A stretch of DNA of 64,000 nucleotides from NCBI RefSeq assembly GCF_000688335.1, contig NZ_JHZX01000001.1, forward strand, positions 1,550,001 to 1,614,000. Direction: 5' to 3'. Position 1 is the stretch's first letter; each line of letters starts with the position of its first letter. The notes under the pieces were generated by a model. The model did no database searches. It was given only the letters and a program-made list of their open reading frames with translations, and was not told the DNA's origin. Of the stretch, positions 29,864-39,095 are shown in pieces. The DNA comes from Sediminibacter sp. Hel_I_10 (lineage in GTDB: Bacteria > Bacteroidota > Bacteroidia > Flavobacteriales > Flavobacteriaceae). The position numbers were made by a program, and so were the translations under genes.

Positions 29864-29902
29864 TAAAAAAAGCGATTTCTATTTCTAGAAATCGCTTTTT
29901 TA
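29864..29902. terminator. Bidirectional intrinsic terminator between SPOR gene and infB
   Basis: Perfect stem AGCGATTTCT / AGAAATCGCT (6-base loop ATTTCT) flanked by A-run and T-run, so it has a U-tail in both directions. It lies 27 bases beyond the infB stop and 215 bases past the SPOR gene. The rest of the gap holds only a small palindrome (AAATGCAGCATTT at 29776-29788). Confidence 0.85.
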
Positions 29903-29928
29903 CTTTTAAAAAGAAGTTTGAAATGGGC

Positions 29929-32766
29929 TTATTTCAACTTTTTCTTGACCTCTACTTCTTTGAAAGCCTCGATGGTGTCATCAATTTGAATGTCGTTGTA
30001 GTTCTTCAATTGAATACCACAATCATATCCTTTGGCCACTTCTCTAACATCATCCTTAAATCGTTTTAAAGAAGTAAGTTCTCCTGTATGAATCACGACA
30101 CCGTCTCTAATTAAACGAATGCCTGAGTTTCTAAAGATCTTACCGCTAATTACCATACAACCTGCAATGGTTCCGATTTTAGAAATCTTAAAGGTCTCTC
30201 TAATCTCTGCGGTACCGGTAATTTCCTCTTTAAGCTCTGGAGACAACATGCCTTCCATTGCATCTTTAAGGTCGTTAATGGCATCATAGATAATAGAATA
30301 CATTCTAATATCAATTTCTTCTTGATCGGCAATCTGTCTTGCATTACCCATTGGTCTCACGTTGAAACCGATAATAATAGCATCTGACGCCGTGGCGAGT
30401 AACACATCACTTTCTGTAATGGCACCAACACCTTTATGAATAATATTCACCTGTATTTCTTCCGTAGATAATTTTTGGAAAGAATCGGTAAGTGCTTCCA
30501 CAGAACCATCAACATCACCTTTAAGGATAATGTTCAATTCTTGGAAATCACCAAGTGCAATTCGACGTCCAATTTCATCTAAAGTAATATGACGTTGCGT
30601 TCTAACAGACTGCTCACGTTGTAACTGTGTACGTTTGGCAGCAATTTGTTTTGCTTCGCGTTCATCTTCATAGACATTAAACTTATCACCAGCTTGTGGT
30701 GCGCCGTCTAATCCTAAGATAGACACTGGCGTAGAAGGCCCAGCAGTTTTAACGTCTTTTCCACGTTCATCCTGCATTGCTCTTACCTTACCACTGTTTT
30801 TACCTGCCAAAACGTAATCTCCAATTTTAAGCGTACCCGCTTGTACTAAAATTGTGGATACATAACCACGTCCTTTATCTAAAAAGGCCTCAACTACAGT
30901 ACCATTAGCACGTTTATCTGGATTAGCTTTAAGCTCTAAAATTTCAGCTTCAAGCAAAACTTTTTCTAATAACTCCTTAACTCCTGTTCCGTTTTTAGCA
31001 GAAATATCATGAGATTGAATTTTACCACCCCAATCTTCTACCAAAAGGTTCATATTTGCTAATCCTTCTTTTACTTTTTCTGGGTTAGCACCAGGCTTAT
31101 CAATTTTATTGATTGCAAAAACTATAGGTACGCCAGCTGCTTGAGCGTGAGCGATTGCCTCTTTTGTTTGAGGCATGATAGCATCATCTGCTGCAATAAC
31201 AATAATTGCTAAATCTGTTACTTGAGCACCTCTGGCACGCATGGCTGTAAAGGCCTCGTGACCTGGTGTATCTAAGAAGGCCATTTTTTGACCGCCATCT
31301 AATTCTACACCATAAGCACCAATGTGCTGTGTGATACCACCAGACTCACCTGCAATTACATTTTCTTTACGGATATAATCCAAAAGCGATGTTTTACCGT
31401 GATCTACGTGACCCATGACCGTAACAATTGGCGCACGAGGTTTTAAATCTTCAGGGTTTTCTTCAATAACTTCTGAAGATTCTTCGATATCTGCAGTTAC
31501 AAAATCAACTTCATAACCAAATTCATCTGCTACAACAGATAAGGTTTCGGCATCTAAACGCTGATTCATCGTTACCATCATACCAAGTGACATACATGCT
31601 GAAATCACTTCTGTTACAGAAACATTCATCATTGTTGCGACTTCACTTGCCGTAACAAATTCTGTAACTTTTAATACTTTGCTATCTGCTGCTTCTGCTG
31701 CTTGATCTTTCTCAGTTTGCTCTCTGTGAGAGTCTCTCTTATCTCTACGATACTTCGCACCTTTTCCTTTAGAAGATTTACCTTGTAACTTCTCTAAAGT
31801 TTCACGTACTTGTTTTTGTACTTCTGCTTCGCTTGGCTCTTCTTTAACAGTAGATCCTCGCTTATTGTTAGCTGGTCTTCCTTTAAAGCCTCCTCTTTGA
31901 TTGCCACCAGGACGATTATCTCCTCCAGACGCTGGCCCTTTACTTATACGGCGACGTTTACGTTTATCAACAGCAGGTTTTGCTTCTTCTTTTTTCTTTT
32001 TAGGCCTTGCAAACTTGGAAAGATCAATTTTATCTCCCGCAATTTTTGGACCTGTAAGTTTCTTGTATTGCGTAACTAAAGTCTCTTCTATTGGTTCTCC
32101 GTTTTCGTTGAACTTCTTCTCTTCTTTGACTTCTTCCTTAACCTCTTCTTTAGGTGCCTTTTCTTCAGTTTTAGCCACTGGCTCAACCTCTTTCTTAGGC
32201 TCAACTTTAGGTGCTTCTGATTCTTTAGGCTTCGTAGGCTCTGCTTTTTCTTCAGCTACAGGAGTTTTAGGAGCTTCGTCATCTTTCTTAACGTCCTCTT
32301 TTTTCTCCTCTTTCTTGACTTCCTCTACCTTCTTAACATCTTCTTTGACGTCTTCTTCTTTTTTAGGAGCAGGAGCCTCTTCTTTTTTGACTTCAGGCTT
32401 TTTGACTTCTGGTTTGCCACCATCTAAATCAATTTTACCAACTTGTTTTGGTCCGCTTAATTCAGCTCTAGCCCTAACAACTTCGTTTTGTTTAGCCTCA
32501 CGCGCCGCTTTTTCTTCTAACTCACGCTCACGCTGTTCACGCAACTCTTCTTTTTCTTTCTGCTTAGCCTCACTAACTTCTTGGGATTCTGCCTTTTTGT
32601 TGGCATCCGTTTGAAATTCGTCTGAAAGAACTGCATAAACGTCTTCGGATATTTTTGTATTTGGGCTCTTCTCGATCTCCACGCCTTTTGATTCCAAGAA
32701 ATCAACTGCACGATCAATGGAGATGTTAAGTTCCCTTAATACTTTATTTAATCTAGTTTGAGCCAT
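29929..32766 (-). CDS. infB: Translation initiation factor IF-2
   Basis: The 945-residue GTPase places initiator tRNA on the ribosome. The N-terminal IF2N domain (about residues 1-60) is followed by a long Lys/Glu/Pro-rich linker (about 85-340) built of low-complexity KKEE and [11 protein letters not shown] pieces. The G domain begins near 445 with [21 protein letters not shown] and [10 protein letters not shown]. Domains II-IV follow and end in [10 protein letters not shown]. It is the third gene of the rimP-nusA-infB operon, 60 bases after nusA. The linker composition makes long false frames on the opposite strand. Confidence 0.97.
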   Translation of the reverse strand: MAQTRLNKVLRELNISIDRAVDFLESKGVEIEKSPNTKISEDVYAVLSDEFQTDANKKAESQEVSEAKQKEKEELREQRERELEEKAAREAKQNEVVRARAELSGPKQVGKIDLDGGKPEVKKPEVKKEEAPAPKKEEDVKEDVKKVEEVKKEEKKEDVKKDDEAPKTPVAEEKAEPTKPKESEAPKVEPKKEVEPVAKTEEKAPKEEVKEEVKEEKKFNENGEPIEETLVTQYKKLTGPKIAGDKIDLSKFARPKKKKEEAKPAVDKRKRRRISKGPASGGDNRPGGNQRGGFKGRPANNKRGSTVKEEPSEAEVQKQVRETLEKLQGKSSKGKGAKYRRDKRDSHREQTEKDQAAEAADSKVLKVTEFVTASEVATMMNVSVTEVISACMSLGMMVTMNQRLDAETLSVVADEFGYEVDFVTADIEESSEVIEENPEDLKPRAPIVTVMGHVDHGKTSLLDYIRKENVIAGESGGITQHIGAYGVELDGGQKMAFLDTPGHEAFTAMRARGAQVTDLAIIVIAADDAIMPQTKEAIAHAQAAGVPIVFAINKIDKPGANPEKVKEGLANMNLLVEDWGGKIQSHDISAKNGTGVKELLEKVLLEAEILELKANPDKRANGTVVEAFLDKGRGYVSTILVQAGTLKIGDYVLAGKNSGKVRAMQDERGKDVKTAGPSTPVSILGLDGAPQAGDKFNVYEDEREAKQIAAKRTQLQREQSVRTQRHITLDEIGRRIALGDFQELNIILKGDVDGSVEALTDSFQKLSTEEIQVNIIHKGVGAITESDVLLATASDAIIIGFNVRPMGNARQIADQEEIDIRMYSIIYDAINDLKDAMEGMLSPELKEEITGTAEIRETFKISKIGTIAGCMVISGKIFRNSGIRLIRDGVVIHTGELTSLKRFKDDVREVAKGYDCGIQLKNYNDIQIDDTIEAFKEVEVKKKLK

Positions 32767-32826
32767 AAATTGCCTATAATATACTTAAAAATCTTTTATA
32801 CAAACCAACGTTTCAGTCAACCTGTA

Positions 32827-34059
32827 TTATTCTTCAAATTCCTCTTTGAGGATTGTGATCACTTCTAATATTGTTTCTTCTTCAAGATCGGTACGCTTGA
32901 CAAGGTCAACAATATCTTGTTCTAAAATACTCTTAGCTGTATCTAAACCAGCTTTACTGAATTCTTCAATAATCCAGCTTTCAATTTCATCTGAGAATTC
33001 TTTCAATTCTACATCTTCCTCAGCACCTTCTCTAAACACGTCAATTTCATAACCTGTTAATTTACCTGCTAATCTAATGTTATGTCCACCTCTACCAATA
33101 GCTTTAGAAACCTCTTCTGGTTTCAACAAGACCTCAGCGCGTTTATTTTCTTCATCCAATTTAATAGAGGTTACCCTTGCTGGGCTTAACGCTCTAGTGA
33201 TGAACAATTGAATATTATTAGTGTAATTGATAACATCAATATTCTCATTACCAAGTTCACGAACAATACCGTGAATTCTTGATCCCTTCATCCCAACACA
33301 AGCGCCAACAGGGTCAATTCTATCATCATAAGAATCTACCGCCACTTTAGCCTTTTCACCAGGAATCCTTACCACATGTTTCACCGTAATCAAACCGTCA
33401 AACACTTCTGGTATTTCTTGTTCAAATAATTTCTCCAAAAATGCAGGAGACGTTCTTGACATCACAATTGCTGGCTTATTCCCTTTAAGCTCTACGCTTT
33501 CAATAATACCTCTAACATTTTCTCCTTTTCTGAAAAAATCTGAAGGAATTTGCTTGTCTTTTGGCAATATGATCTCATTGCCTTCATCATCTAAAAGAAT
33601 AATAGCTCTGTGACGTATGTGGTGAACTTCCGCAGAATATATTTCTCCTTCAAGTTCTTTAAACTGCTTATATATGTTGGTATTATCGTGCTCGTGGATT
33701 TTAGCGATCAAGTTTTGACGTAATGCCAAAATAGAACGACGCCCTAAATCTATTAATTTCACTTCTTCTGCAACATCTTCTCCAACTTCAAAATCTGGTT
33801 CAATTTTTTGCGCTTCTGATAATGCAATTTCTTGGTTAGGTTCTTCAACCTCATCATCGGCAACTACAATTCTATTTCTCCAAATTTCTAAATCCCCTTT
33901 ATCTGGGTTGATTATGATATCAAAGTTATCATCATCGCCATACTTCTTCTTTAATGCACTTCTTAATACATCTTCCAAAATGGCCATTAGCGTGACACGA
34001 TCAATTAATTTATCGTCTTTAAATTCTGAGAACGAATCAATTAACGCAATATTTTCCAT
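32827..34059 (-). CDS. nusA: Transcription termination/antitermination protein NusA
   Basis: The 410-residue protein has the N-terminal RNA-polymerase-binding domain (about 1-125), an S1 domain (about 130-205, EGEIYSAEVHHI) and two KH domains with VGMKGSRIHGIVRELG and AIGRGGHNIRLAGKLTGYEID. It lacks the C-terminal acidic repeats of the E. coli protein, as is usual outside Gammaproteobacteria. NusA promotes pausing and intrinsic termination, which matters because its own operon leader carries a terminator-like hairpin. It is 12 bases after rimP and 60 before infB. Confidence 0.96.
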   Translation of the reverse strand: MENIALIDSFSEFKDDKLIDRVTLMAILEDVLRSALKKKYGDDDNFDIIINPDKGDLEIWRNRIVVADDEVEEPNQEIALSEAQKIEPDFEVGEDVAEEVKLIDLGRRSILALRQNLIAKIHEHDNTNIYKQFKELEGEIYSAEVHHIRHRAIILLDDEGNEIILPKDKQIPSDFFRKGENVRGIIESVELKGNKPAIVMSRTSPAFLEKLFEQEIPEVFDGLITVKHVVRIPGEKAKVAVDSYDDRIDPVGACVGMKGSRIHGIVRELGNENIDVINYTNNIQLFITRALSPARVTSIKLDEENKRAEVLLKPEEVSKAIGRGGHNIRLAGKLTGYEIDVFREGAEEDVELKEFSDEIESWIIEEFSKAGLDTAKSILEQDIVDLVKRTDLEEETILEVITILKEEFEE

Positions 34060-34071
34060 AATTACTTTGAC

Positions 34072-34536
34072 TTAAAATTTTATTACAACTTGAGCTTTTG
34101 AAATAACGTCATACGCTAGTTCAGCTTGTTTTTTTACGGTGACTTTGCCTTTACCTACAGGCTTAGGCTCTCTTGTTTTCCATTCTAAAAGAATAGCATC
34201 ATCAGTAGCTTCAGAAAGCGTGCCTTCAATAACCTCATCTCCCTTTGTTTGCACGTTTAACGTTCTACCAATGTTTTTTTTGTATTGACGCTTATTGGTC
34301 AATGGTGATGTTGCACCTGCAGAAAGCACTTCTAAAGAAAAATCAACTTCTTCCCTATCTAGGTTATGTTCAATACCTCTGCTCACAAACATGCAGTCTT
34401 CGACCAGCACGCCATTATCGCCGTCTATGATTACTTTGATTGCATTATCGCCTTGTACCTCAAAATCAATGAGGAATAGGTCTGGGCGCTCATCTAAGGC
34501 GTTATTTAATAAATTCTTTACGGTTTCCTTGAACAT
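34072..34536 (-). CDS. rimP: Ribosome maturation factor RimP
   Basis: The 154-residue protein matches RimP, required for 30S subunit maturation. The N-terminal domain has LFLIDFEVQGDNAIKVIIDG and VLVEDCMFVSRGIEHNLDR, followed by FSLEVLSAGATSPL, the family's DYxLEVSSPG-like motif in flavobacterial form. The C-terminal Sm-like domain spans about residues 85-154. It opens the rimP-nusA-infB operon. The leader of about 58 bases holds a promoter box and a hairpin whose T-run ends within about 10 bases of the ATG at 34536. Confidence 0.95.
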   Translation of the reverse strand: MFKETVKNLLNNALDERPDLFLIDFEVQGDNAIKVIIDGDNGVLVEDCMFVSRGIEHNLDREEVDFSLEVLSAGATSPLTNKRQYKKNIGRTLNVQTKGDEVIEGTLSEATDDAILLEWKTREPKPVGKGKVTVKKQAELAYDVISKAQVVIKF

Positions 34537-34545
34537 TATTAGTAT

Positions 34546-34571
34546 AAAAAGAGCGGACTTCCCGTCCGCTC
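34546..34571 (-). terminator. Terminator-like hairpin in the rimP-nusA-infB leader (candidate attenuator)
   Basis: On the minus strand the perfect 8-bp stem GAGCGGAC / GTCCGCTC (34564-34571 and 34551-34558, 5-base loop) is followed at once by TTTTTA and then the rimP ATG 15 bases after the stem. It lies downstream of the putative promoter, hence inside the leader. No gene on either strand ends here, so it cannot be an ordinary gene-end terminator: both flanking genes start here and point away. Confidence 0.7.
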
Positions 34572-34599
34572 ATTATTCTTTTTTCTTCAAACAACGCTG

Positions 34600-34607
34600 C
34601 AAATATA
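34600..34607 (-). promoter_or_regulatory. Putative -7 promoter box for rimP-nusA-infB
   Basis: TATATTTG on the minus strand matches TAnnTTTG exactly. A TTG lies 21 bases further upstream (in ACTTGGG), close to the usual spacing. Transcription would start near 34594, upstream of the leader hairpin. Confidence 0.55.
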
Positions 34608-34689
34608 CAATAAATTTATTGATTCTCCCAAGTGCTTAAGTTTGGATTTTTATTATTAAATTTAGTGTAATTAATTAAACATCACCCTC

Positions 34690-35514
34690 ATGAAAAAAAT
34701 ACTTGTTCCAACCGATTTTTCCAAGGAAGCAGAAAACGCACTTAAAGTGGCATCAAAAATTGCCAAAATGCATCAAAGTGAAATCTATCTATTGCACTTG
34801 TTAGAGATTCCTTTGACAGAAACTGACGCCGTTACTGCCACTGCAGATGTACCTGAAGTGATGTTTTTTATGAAGATGGCTCACCAACGTTTTGAAGATT
34901 TGATGTCTAGTGATTACCTCTCTGGCATTAAAGTTCATGAGATTGTTAAACCTGACGGCGCTTTCAATGGTATTGCCGATATTTCTAAAGAGCATGGCGC
35001 AGACCTCATCGTTATGGGCTCGCACGGCGCCAGTGGTTTTCATGAAATGTTTGTGGGATCCAACGCTGAAAAGGTGGTGCGCTCATCAGACATTCCCGTA
35101 TTGGTTATCAAAGATGAACACGATGACTTTAGCGTTAATGATATTGTCTTTGCATCAGATTTCAACAATGATAACAAAGAGACGTATAGACAGGCCACAG
35201 AGGTTGCCACAAGCTTTGGAGCCAAATTGCACTTACTCATGGTAAATACTCCTAATACTTTCTCGACTACAAAAAAAGCCCATGAACGCATTCACGACTT
35301 TATAAAGGACTACCCTTTTGAAAATTACACCATCAGTATTTATAATGATGATAGTGTAGAAAAAGGCATTCTTAATTTTTCTGCCGATGTTAATGCTGAC
35401 CTCATAGGCATTAGCACTCATGGCAGACAAGGCATTGCTCACTTTTTCAATGGTAGCATAAGCGAAGATCTTGTGAACCACTCCAGAAGACCTGTGATGA
35501 CCTTTAAGATTTAG
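34690..35514 (+). CDS. Universal stress protein, two UspA domains
   Basis: The 274-residue protein is a tandem UspA pair. Domain 1 (about 1-145) starts KKILVPTDFSKEAENALKVA and holds the ATP-binding pattern G-x2-G-x9-G-S (GSHGASGFHEMFVGSN). Domain 2 (about 150-274) has SVNDIVFASDFNNDN and THGRQGIAHFFNGS, in which the first Gly of the pattern is replaced by Ser, so ATP binding there is less certain. It is transcribed alone, divergent from rimP. The terminator at 35518-35552 follows the stop immediately. Confidence 0.93.
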   Translation: MKKILVPTDFSKEAENALKVASKIAKMHQSEIYLLHLLEIPLTETDAVTATADVPEVMFFMKMAHQRFEDLMSSDYLSGIKVHEIVKPDGAFNGIADISKEHGADLIVMGSHGASGFHEMFVGSNAEKVVRSSDIPVLVIKDEHDDFSVNDIVFASDFNNDNKETYRQATEVATSFGAKLHLLMVNTPNTFSTTKKAHERIHDFIKDYPFENYTISIYNDDSVEKGILNFSADVNADLIGISTHGRQGIAHFFNGSISEDLVNHSRRPVMTFKI

Positions 35515-35517
35515 ACA

Positions 35518-35552
35518 TAAAAAAATCCCAATCAACAGATTGGGATTTTAAT
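35518..35552. terminator. Bidirectional terminator between universal stress gene and T9SS protein gene
   Basis: Perfect 12-bp stem AAAATCCCAATC / GATTGGGATTTT with loop AACA, A-rich on one side and T-rich on the other. It serves the two convergent genes whose stops lie on either side. Confidence 0.88.
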
Positions 35553-35569
35553 TTTGTTTACGCTCTTAA

Positions 35570-38500
35570 TTACAGCTTCAGAAAACGCTTAACGCCATTG
35601 GTTTTAGTTTTTATAATGTAAACGCCAGTGCTCAAATGTGATACATTTAGAGTCGTTTCATTATCAAACTGCTTCACTTCTTGACCGTTTATATTATATA
35701 CACTTCCCGAGAGTCTTTTGTTGAATTTCAAAGTGCCTTGCGCTACAGGGTTAGGAAATATCATAAAATCGTTATCGGCAACCAAGTCACTTACACTTAA
35801 AGCATCTTCATCTATTTGAATGATTCCCAAAGACCCACTAACCTCATATCCTACTAGAAGTAAATTTTGGGAATTAGGACTTTCTGCAGCTGAAACAAAT
35901 TTTATGATTTCTGGAGCAGTGTCTCCCAAATCTCTATTGCCTTTGTAATAGGTAATGAATTCTACGTCTTTAGGATCTGTAATATCATACATTAATATAG
36001 AACTCTGTCTCTCTAATCCGATAAACGCATACGTTTTATTACCTATAGTCCCAATTGTCACAGCCTCTGGTTCTGCGCCTTTATCATCAGATCTTCCATC
36101 AAACTCACCCTCGTCTTCATTAAAAAGAGCGGCTTCTTCAGCAGCAACCGTTAATCCAAATTGGTTTGCACTATCAAATACCAGGTTTCCGTATTGATCA
36201 AAAATAGAAAAGGATCGCGCTCCATAAGAGTAAATTTGCTCAAATTCACCATCTCCATTGTAATCACCATCTACAGTTGTGGTTTTTAACCTTCCAAGAT
36301 CATCGTTTAACTGAAGCGTTGCGGCCTCTGGATAATACTCTGCGTTTAAGGTTAAATCATCTACACGCACTTCTTCGGAATAGCCATCGTAATCTCGGGA
36401 ATCACCTTCGTTGGCTGTAACAATGTAATCTATTCCATCAACAGTGTAAGATGTTATACCATCTGGCATAAACATTCCCAAGGTTGGATGTTGTGTGATG
36501 TTCACCACCCCATCGGTATTTGAAGCATCAAAGCCATAATCATTTGCAAAAGAAATAATCCCAAGTACACTATTATCTGTAATTCCCGCACCTGCAAGAC
36601 CAAAATCGTTATCATTAATTATAGCGATTTCATTGTTTGGCAACAAGGCAATACCCTCCGCTTTATCAGAACCTTGGTAACCAATACTAGGCAAATTAAT
36701 CACTTTTAGCTTGTGTACAGGACGAATGTTTTGGGCCACAATCTCATCTGCAGTTAATTCTTCCAATTCACTATCTCCAGAAATTTCAACATCTAGAATA
36801 TTTGTTGCGAAATTAATGTCTATTTCAAACACATATTTTTTTCCATAAGCAACTTCTGGCCCTTCAGAATCTCTTTCAATTACCAAAAATTTACCGTTAC
36901 CAACATATACAGCATCTCCAATTTTATCAACTCTTGATGAAGAGAAACCAGCATCTTTATTTCTTTCAAGAAGATAGACATACTCACTTACAGGATTTCC
37001 TGTTTGAGCATCTATTCCCAAAATTCTAATCACATCAGAATTGTTTTGAGTACTATTTGACGGGTTGTAAAGAGGTGATTGAATAAAACCGTAAATAATA
37101 TTGTTTACTTCGTCATAAGCAATACCTTCAAAACCTCTATTGGCACGCCTTTTTGAATACACTTCTGGTAAAGTCTCTGCTCCATATGTTCCAACAGGCT
37201 GTGGCGTTGTTCCTAACAAAGACGTCCCATTTGGCACAAAACGATCGATAAGCACACCATCACTATCAAATTTATATAATGCTGGTCTGTACTCGTCGCA
37301 CATCCAAAAATTTCCTTCAGAATCTTTAAGAATACCTTCAAAGTCACCTCCAAATTCATCATAAGGCAACGCATGATACGTTTCCGAAGCATCATTTAAA
37401 AAATCAGCATTTGCATAATCTGTATCAGCATCTGTATAAGTTACAGGAACCTCATCAAAGCCAGGGATATTTCCCTTACCAGTTATTGGCGTTACCCCAT
37501 CTTGTCGTGTTAAAAGAATTTCTTCATTCAATTCTACATTTCCTGTTGCTTTGTTCAAGGTGAATTTTGCTATTCTCCCTTGATAATCTGGTAATTTAAA
37601 TGGTCTTAAATTTTGATTGGTTGCAGGAGTGACGCTAGCTTTAGCTACAGGGCCGTCATTAGGCCCTCTATCTGGCACAGCATAAAACACGTATGAAGTT
37701 TCCGTAGAATTTACGGCATCGTAAAACAAACCCGAGAATCCTCCCAAATCTACTGTTGGCTGACCATTATCATAAACAGGCGTTCCCAAAGCTGGCCAAT
37801 TAGGATCTAGTTCATTTAAAATATAGCTCGTTACGGTTGGCGTTCCCAACATGTGGTTTTTATAACCAAGTGGCAAAATATCTAAAATGGTATTGTTTGT
37901 CAAGTCAACTACAACAAGTGCGTTATTCTCTTGGCAGCTCACGTAGGCTTTTGATCCATCTTCTGAAACTGCAATGTACTCTGGCTCTAAATCTTGAGAC
38001 ACTGAAGCCGCTCCGTCATTTCCAAAAATACGAATGCCTTTATTTTGTAATGCTACTTTTTTTGTGTCATAATCATTAAAGTCTATAGAGGTCACTGAAG
38101 CAGAAGCTACTCCCGTACTTAAATCGATAATAGAGACTGTTCCTTCTGGATCCACAGTATAGTCCGACGAAGGCTCTCCTTCATTAGCAACTAATAATGA
38201 CAACCCATCTGGAGTAAAAGTAATCATATCTGGAAGCGCGCCTACAGTAACTTCACCCACGTAAGTACCATCTAGATCAAAAAATACAACTTTACCTGGA
38301 TCTTGTTTAGGATCTGCTTCTACAGCAATTGCTACAATGTCTCCCTTAATAGCTATGGAGTTTGGACCTGCACCATAAGGAGAAAGATCTACGTTTTGAA
38401 TAAGGGTTGGCAAATCTGGATTGGTAATATCTACCATAGTAAATGAATTACTATCAGAATTGGTAAAAAACGCATGACTGTTAGTCGCATCATACGCTAC

Positions 38501-38620
38501 AGTTTCTGCAGAATTTTCTACGTTCGTCTGATAGCTTGAGAGGTGTTGAAGTTCATCTTGCGCATGTACCGCAGTTAAACTTAATGCCAATACGCTGGCA
38601 AACATTGTAATTTTCTTCAT
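35570..38620 (-). CDS. T9SS-secreted protein: choice-of-anchor I propeller with phytase-type esterase domain
   Basis: The 1,016-residue protein has a signal peptide (ITMFASVLALSLTAVHAQ) and an N-terminal beta-propeller of the choice-of-anchor I type (about 22-250, with VANEGEPSSDYTVDPEG). An esterase-like phytase domain follows (about 290-690: VFYAVPDRGPNDGP, FEGIAYDEVNN, VIERDSEG). Propeller sequence then resumes (VTANEGDSRDYDGYSEE). The last ~75 residues are a T9SS type A sorting domain (FMIFPNPVAQGTLKF ... GVYIIKTKTNGVKRFLKL). It would be exported through the SprA channel and cleaved at the surface. The phytase-like domain sits inside the propeller repeat. The substrate is unknown. Confidence 0.88.
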   Translation of the reverse strand: MKKITMFASVLALSLTAVHAQDELQHLSSYQTNVENSAETVAYDATNSHAFFTNSDSNSFTMVDITNPDLPTLIQNVDLSPYGAGPNSIAIKGDIVAIAVEADPKQDPGKVVFFDLDGTYVGEVTVGALPDMITFTPDGLSLLVANEGEPSSDYTVDPEGTVSIIDLSTGVASASVTSIDFNDYDTKKVALQNKGIRIFGNDGAASVSQDLEPEYIAVSEDGSKAYVSCQENNALVVVDLTNNTILDILPLGYKNHMLGTPTVTSYILNELDPNWPALGTPVYDNGQPTVDLGGFSGLFYDAVNSTETSYVFYAVPDRGPNDGPVAKASVTPATNQNLRPFKLPDYQGRIAKFTLNKATGNVELNEEILLTRQDGVTPITGKGNIPGFDEVPVTYTDADTDYANADFLNDASETYHALPYDEFGGDFEGILKDSEGNFWMCDEYRPALYKFDSDGVLIDRFVPNGTSLLGTTPQPVGTYGAETLPEVYSKRRANRGFEGIAYDEVNNIIYGFIQSPLYNPSNSTQNNSDVIRILGIDAQTGNPVSEYVYLLERNKDAGFSSSRVDKIGDAVYVGNGKFLVIERDSEGPEVAYGKKYVFEIDINFATNILDVEISGDSELEELTADEIVAQNIRPVHKLKVINLPSIGYQGSDKAEGIALLPNNEIAIINDNDFGLAGAGITDNSVLGIISFANDYGFDASNTDGVVNITQHPTLGMFMPDGITSYTVDGIDYIVTANEGDSRDYDGYSEEVRVDDLTLNAEYYPEAATLQLNDDLGRLKTTTVDGDYNGDGEFEQIYSYGARSFSIFDQYGNLVFDSANQFGLTVAAEEAALFNEDEGEFDGRSDDKGAEPEAVTIGTIGNKTYAFIGLERQSSILMYDITDPKDVEFITYYKGNRDLGDTAPEIIKFVSAAESPNSQNLLLVGYEVSGSLGIIQIDEDALSVSDLVADNDFMIFPNPVAQGTLKFNKRLSGSVYNINGQEVKQFDNETTLNVSHLSTGVYIIKTKTNGVKRFLKL

Positions 38621-38831
38621 GTTTCTTATTTATGAGATTAATTGATCCCACAAATAGAAGGCTTAACGTTTGCCTGAATGTTACGAGCGTATTATGTTGG
38701 TGTAAATTACCACCGCCTACGTTAATCTAATGTAAAGCCTTGCCATGCTTAGAAGTATCGAACCAAAAAACGCAATTGTTTTGTTGATGATTTATTGATA
38801 TCGAATTAAGATTCAGAAATAAAAGGCAAAA

Positions 38832-38863
38832 AAAATCCCGATTGCGTTAGCAATCAGGATTTT
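38832..38863 (-). terminator. Intrinsic terminator of the tRNA-Gln gene
   Basis: Stem AAAATCCCGATTGC / GCAATCAGGATTTT (loop GTTA, one C/A mismatch) lies 9 bases beyond the 3' end of the tRNA on the minus strand and is followed by a T-run. Confidence 0.8.
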
Positions 38864-38872
38864 CTCTTTCAG

Positions 38873-38945
38873 TTGGCCCACTAGGTCTCGAACCTAGACT
38901 CTTTGGTACCAAAAACCAACGTGTTACCAGTTACACCATAGGCCA
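38873..38945 (-). tRNA. tRNA-Gln (anticodon UUG)
   Basis: On the minus strand a 73-base cloverleaf folds. The acceptor stem is TGGCCTA / TGGGCCA with one G-T pair, and the D arm is GTGT/ACAC. The anticodon arm is TTGGT-TTTTGGT-ACCAA, giving anticodon TTG. The T arm is CTAGG-TTCGAGA-CCTAG. CCA is not encoded. Confidence 0.95.
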
Positions 38946-39095
38946 ATACTCTTAAGAGAGTGCAAATTTAATACAAAGTTTTATTTGCACAAATAATTTG
39001 TTGTAAAAAAATTCAAATTACTTAACGTTTACTTAAAAACTTAAGCGTTTGTGATATTTATTAGTAAATTCGCCCGCATCAAATAGACTTTCTTT

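Larger units (their letters stand above)
38621..39095. other. 475-base gap holding tRNA-Gln and its terminator
   Basis: Besides the tRNA (38873-38945) and the hairpin at 38832-38863, this gap holds the promoter regions of the two flanking genes, which point away from each other. No further open frame of note was seen. Confidence 0.6.

Noticed and set aside
31901-32614. 237-codon open frame opposite infB
   Set aside because: It is antisense to the Lys/Glu-rich IF-2 linker; the Ser/Phe-rich translation is what low-complexity GAA/AAA codons give on the other strand.
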